Shown here: positions 5,409 to 7,073 of the stretch, piece after piece
Layout: every line of letters starts with the position of its first letter
Position numbering within the stretch: position 1 is the stretch's first letter
Origin: UBA5972 sp002430125
GTDB taxonomy: Bacteria > Pseudomonadota > Alphaproteobacteria > Rhodobacterales > Rhodobacteraceae
Direction: 5' to 3'
Assembly: GCA_937892915.1 (NCBI GenBank)
Contig: CALBIC010000163.1
Span: 1-7,073, forward strand
DNA length: 7,073 bases
The notes under the pieces: generated by a model
Seen by the model: only the letters and a program-made list of their open reading frames with translations
Told to the model about the DNA's origin: nothing
The model's database searches: none
Position numbers and translations under genes: made by a program

Positions 5409-6344
5409 ATGACAGCCCCCGTTTTAATGCCCAGCCCCGGCCCGACGGCCTTGCCTGTCGAACCGGCCGCTGTGCGGGATAATCTTGGCGGCATTGTCTT
5501 TGCCCTGATCTCGGTTTTTGGGGCCAGCCTGATGTCGCTTGGCGTGCGTGGGGTGGCACTTGAGCTGGATAGTCGCATGGTGGTGATGGCACGCGCCGGG
5601 ATCACCAGTGTTTTGGTGATTGCCGCTTTGATTGTGTTACCCAAACTCCGGCGGCAATTGAAATTCTCGCGGCCATGGTCGCATCTTTTTCGCGGTGCAC
5701 TGATCGCGGTTTCAACAAATCTGGGGTTTTATACGCTGGCCCATGTGCCGCTTGCCAGTGCGACCGTATTGTTTTTCACTGCCCCGATTTTTGCCACCAT
5801 TCTGGGCGCATTGGTGCATGGCGAAAAGGTTGGGCCACGGAGGATTGCTGCCTCGGTCGCCGGATTTGTCGGTGCATTGGTCATTCTGCGCCCGGGGTTT
5901 GAGGCGTTTCACCCGGCGATGCTGGCGGCCATAGGATCATCCGCTTTGTTTGCCGGGGCATTAAGTCTGTCACGTGGGTTGGCCAATGCGGACGGGGCAT
6001 TTTCAACTTACTTTTCATCCGTTGTGATCACGTCGATCGTGACGCTCCCCTTGGCGCTGCCCGTCTGGGCAATGCCATCCGGCGCGTTAACGTGGTTCGC
6101 GGTCGCCGTGGTGGTCTCAATGAGTGCCCTGCGCGGTGTTGCCGATATTCAGGCTTACCGATTGGCCGACGCTGCGATCCTTACGCCGATAACTTATTTG
6201 CGGCTGGTGCTGATCGGGATCGGTGCGTGGCTGCTGTTTGCTGAAGGTATCGACGGGGCGACGTGGATCGGGGCCACGATCATTGTGGCCGCCACCCTTT
6301 ATATTGCGCGGCGCGAGGCGGCGTTGCGAAAAGGTACGCCTTAG
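5409..6344 (+). CDS. DMT superfamily transporter, EamA family
   Basis: A 311-residue inner-membrane protein with the two-fold EamA repeat and about ten predicted hydrophobic helices (roughly 26-45, 57-77, 95-111, 116-135, 146-160, 169-189, 201-220, 227-245, 257-277, 284-300). The first repeat ends in the typical ALVHGEKVGPRRIAASVAGF stretch followed by LVILRPG, and the second in a matching YLRLVLIGIGAWLLFAEG stretch, with a basic C-terminal tail. Family members export amino acids, metabolites or drugs; the substrate cannot be read from sequence. The ATG at 5409 has AAAGG seven bases upstream and starts close to helix 1. The frame is open back to a GTG at 5286, but those 41 residues look non-conserved and lack a ribosome site. 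It is divergent from hemF, and its stop lies 17 bp from that of the converging PACE gene. Export of a tetrapyrrole intermediate would be speculation. Confidence 0.9.
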   Translation: MTAPVLMPSPGPTALPVEPAAVRDNLGGIVFALISVFGASLMSLGVRGVALELDSRMVVMARAGITSVLVIAALIVLPKLRRQLKFSRPWSHLFRGALIAVSTNLGFYTLAHVPLASATVLFFTAPIFATILGALVHGEKVGPRRIAASVAGFVGALVILRPGFEAFHPAMLAAIGSSALFAGALSLSRGLANADGAFSTYFSSVVITSIVTLPLALPVWAMPSGALTWFAVAVVVSMSALRGVADIQAYRLADAAILTPITYLRLVLIGIGAWLLFAEGIDGATWIGATIIVAATLYIARREAALRKGTP

Positions 6345-6361
6345 GGTCATCACCCGTTTGT

Positions 6362-6781
6362 CTATTTGGCCGAGGCAGGCAATCCGAACACCTTGTCAAA
6401 CGCCAGATTGAAAAGGAACGTATAGATCACAAAGAACACGACCAGCGTCAGATCGTAAAGAAACGCTTGCAGCAGCGTCACGTCCAGCCACCATGCCAAC
6501 AATGGTGCAAGCAGCACGGTTAGGCCAAGCTCAAAGCCCAGCGCATGTGCGGCCCGGCGCGCGAAGCTGCGACCTTTGGTGGTTTGGCGCGTCTCCCAAA
6601 ACTCGAACAATGTGTTGAATATGAGGTTCCACGTCATTGCGACAAGTGACGATAATGCGGCGACGATGCCGGTATCGAAAACGGCTGCGCCGGACAGCAC
6701 AGCCAGCCCAAGACCGGCGATGACGATGCCGAACGCCTCGAACAAAACTGTGTATAATATCCGGCGCAATATTGGCGACAA
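6362..6781 (-). CDS. PACE/BTP-type small membrane protein, start uncertain
   Basis: Two tandem bacterial transmembrane pair (BTP) units with four hydrophobic helices, the architecture of PACE efflux proteins such as AceI (chlorhexidine efflux). Unit 1 has RRILYTVLFE, with the Glu equivalent to the essential AceI Glu15, and MTWNLIFNTLFEFWE. Unit 2 has RRAAHALGFE and FLFNLAFDKVFGLP. In unit 1, Tyr stands where family members usually have His before the FE pair. The start is a problem: the frame is open from 6889, yet has no ATG or GTG before the first helix. The candidates are TTG at 6859, 6781 and 6769, none with a clear Shine-Dalgarno. I place it at 6781 because that gives an N-terminus of AceI-like length (139 residues); the 6859 start would give 165. 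A damaged 5' end is possible. The native role may be efflux of polyamine-like or cationic compounds. Converges with the exporter, with 17 bp between stops. Confidence 0.75.
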   Translation of the reverse strand: MSPILRRILYTVLFEAFGIVIAGLGLAVLSGAAVFDTGIVAALSSLVAMTWNLIFNTLFEFWETRQTTKGRSFARRAAHALGFELGLTVLLAPLLAWWLDVTLLQAFLYDLTLVVFFVIYTFLFNLAFDKVFGLPASAK

Positions 6782-6889
6782 TGAAGGTGGTTCCGCTATT
6801 TTGTGGTACGTGGTTGCAGCGCGTCCAGCAGGTATTGCTGAAGAACAACCATTCGGCAAGGCATTGTCGCGGTTACATTCGGGGTGCTG

Positions 6890-7069
6890 TCAAGCGCCGG
6901 GCGGCAGCCAGGTTGGGGCCAAAGCTCTGGCGCGCTGCAACTGCGCCGCGTTCATCGCATCGGTGTTTTGGTTGAAATAACCCGGATTTCCGCCTTGGCG
7001 GCAGTTGAAGAATTGGAAAACTGCACCAGATTTCGGGGAACGATCAGACGTATCAGGCTGGTCACTTTC
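6890..7069 (-). other. possible 3' end of an unidentified minus-strand gene
   Basis: One minus-strand frame is open from just inside the right edge to a TGA at 6892-6890, about 59 codons, ending NAAQLQRARALAPTWLPPGA. Its second half (GGNPGYFNQNTDAMN onward) has a coding-like composition and codon use like the neighbours. It has an in-frame TAG at the last bases of the window and only one internal ATG near its end, so it is not a complete gene as read. It may be the tail of a gene whose frame is broken at the contig edge, or chance. No family recognised. Confidence 0.3.
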
Positions 7070-7073
7070 CTAG

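Noticed and set aside
6796..6864. Minus-strand 22-codon ORF starting ATGCCTTGCCGA upstream of the PACE gene, considered as a leader peptide.
   Set aside because: No Shine-Dalgarno, no attenuator hairpin and no regulatory codon run; most likely chance.
6842..7073. Plus-strand frame open to the right edge, about 77 codons.
   Set aside because: It has no start with a ribosome site, an Arg-rich and unfamiliar composition, and overlaps the more coding-like minus-strand frame and the PACE 5' region.

Overview
The window reads as an ordinary chromosomal segment of an alphaproteobacterium, most likely of the Rhodobacterales (marine Roseobacter-type). This is inferred from the divergent hemC/hemE pair, the overall protein character and a moderately GC-rich base composition; I did not compute GC or run any search. 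Six genes are confidently recognisable, and a seventh (a PACE-type membrane protein) is recognisable but lacks a good start. Three genes are heme-biosynthesis enzymes acting at consecutive or near-consecutive steps: HemC (porphobilinogen to hydroxymethylbilane), HemE (uroporphyrinogen III to coproporphyrinogen III) and the oxygen-dependent HemF (coproporphyrinogen III to protoporphyrinogen IX).

Layout from left to right. Positions 1-54 are a tandem array of an 8-bp unit that runs off the window edge. It carries stop codons in every frame and may be an assembly artefact or a real microsatellite. Next, on the minus strand, come a stand-alone class I glutamine amidotransferase (133-840) and hemC (860-1828), with the amidotransferase 19 bp downstream of hemC and probably co-transcribed. 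A roughly 110-bp divergent regulatory region separates hemC from hemE (1940-2968, plus). A 195-bp convergent gap follows. On the minus strand then lie an isopenicillin-N-synthase-like 2-oxoglutarate/Fe(II) oxygenase (3164-4204) and, upstream of it, hemF (4372-5268). The 167 bp between these two hold two strong inverted repeats downstream of hemF and a candidate promoter plus a strong Shine-Dalgarno for the oxygenase. Divergent from hemF is a ten-helix EamA/DMT-family exporter (5409-6344), which converges with a small PACE/BTP-type membrane protein (6362-6781). The right edge may hold the tail of another minus-strand gene.

Functionally the centre is tetrapyrrole synthesis. The amidotransferase and the oxygenase are the two genes of unknown substrate in that setting. 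No mobile element, CRISPR array, tRNA or rRNA was seen. I did not find a clearly new system. The items most worth a second look are the octamer array, the composite hairpin element after hemF, the oxygenase sandwiched between hemE and hemF, and the PACE gene without an ATG or GTG start.
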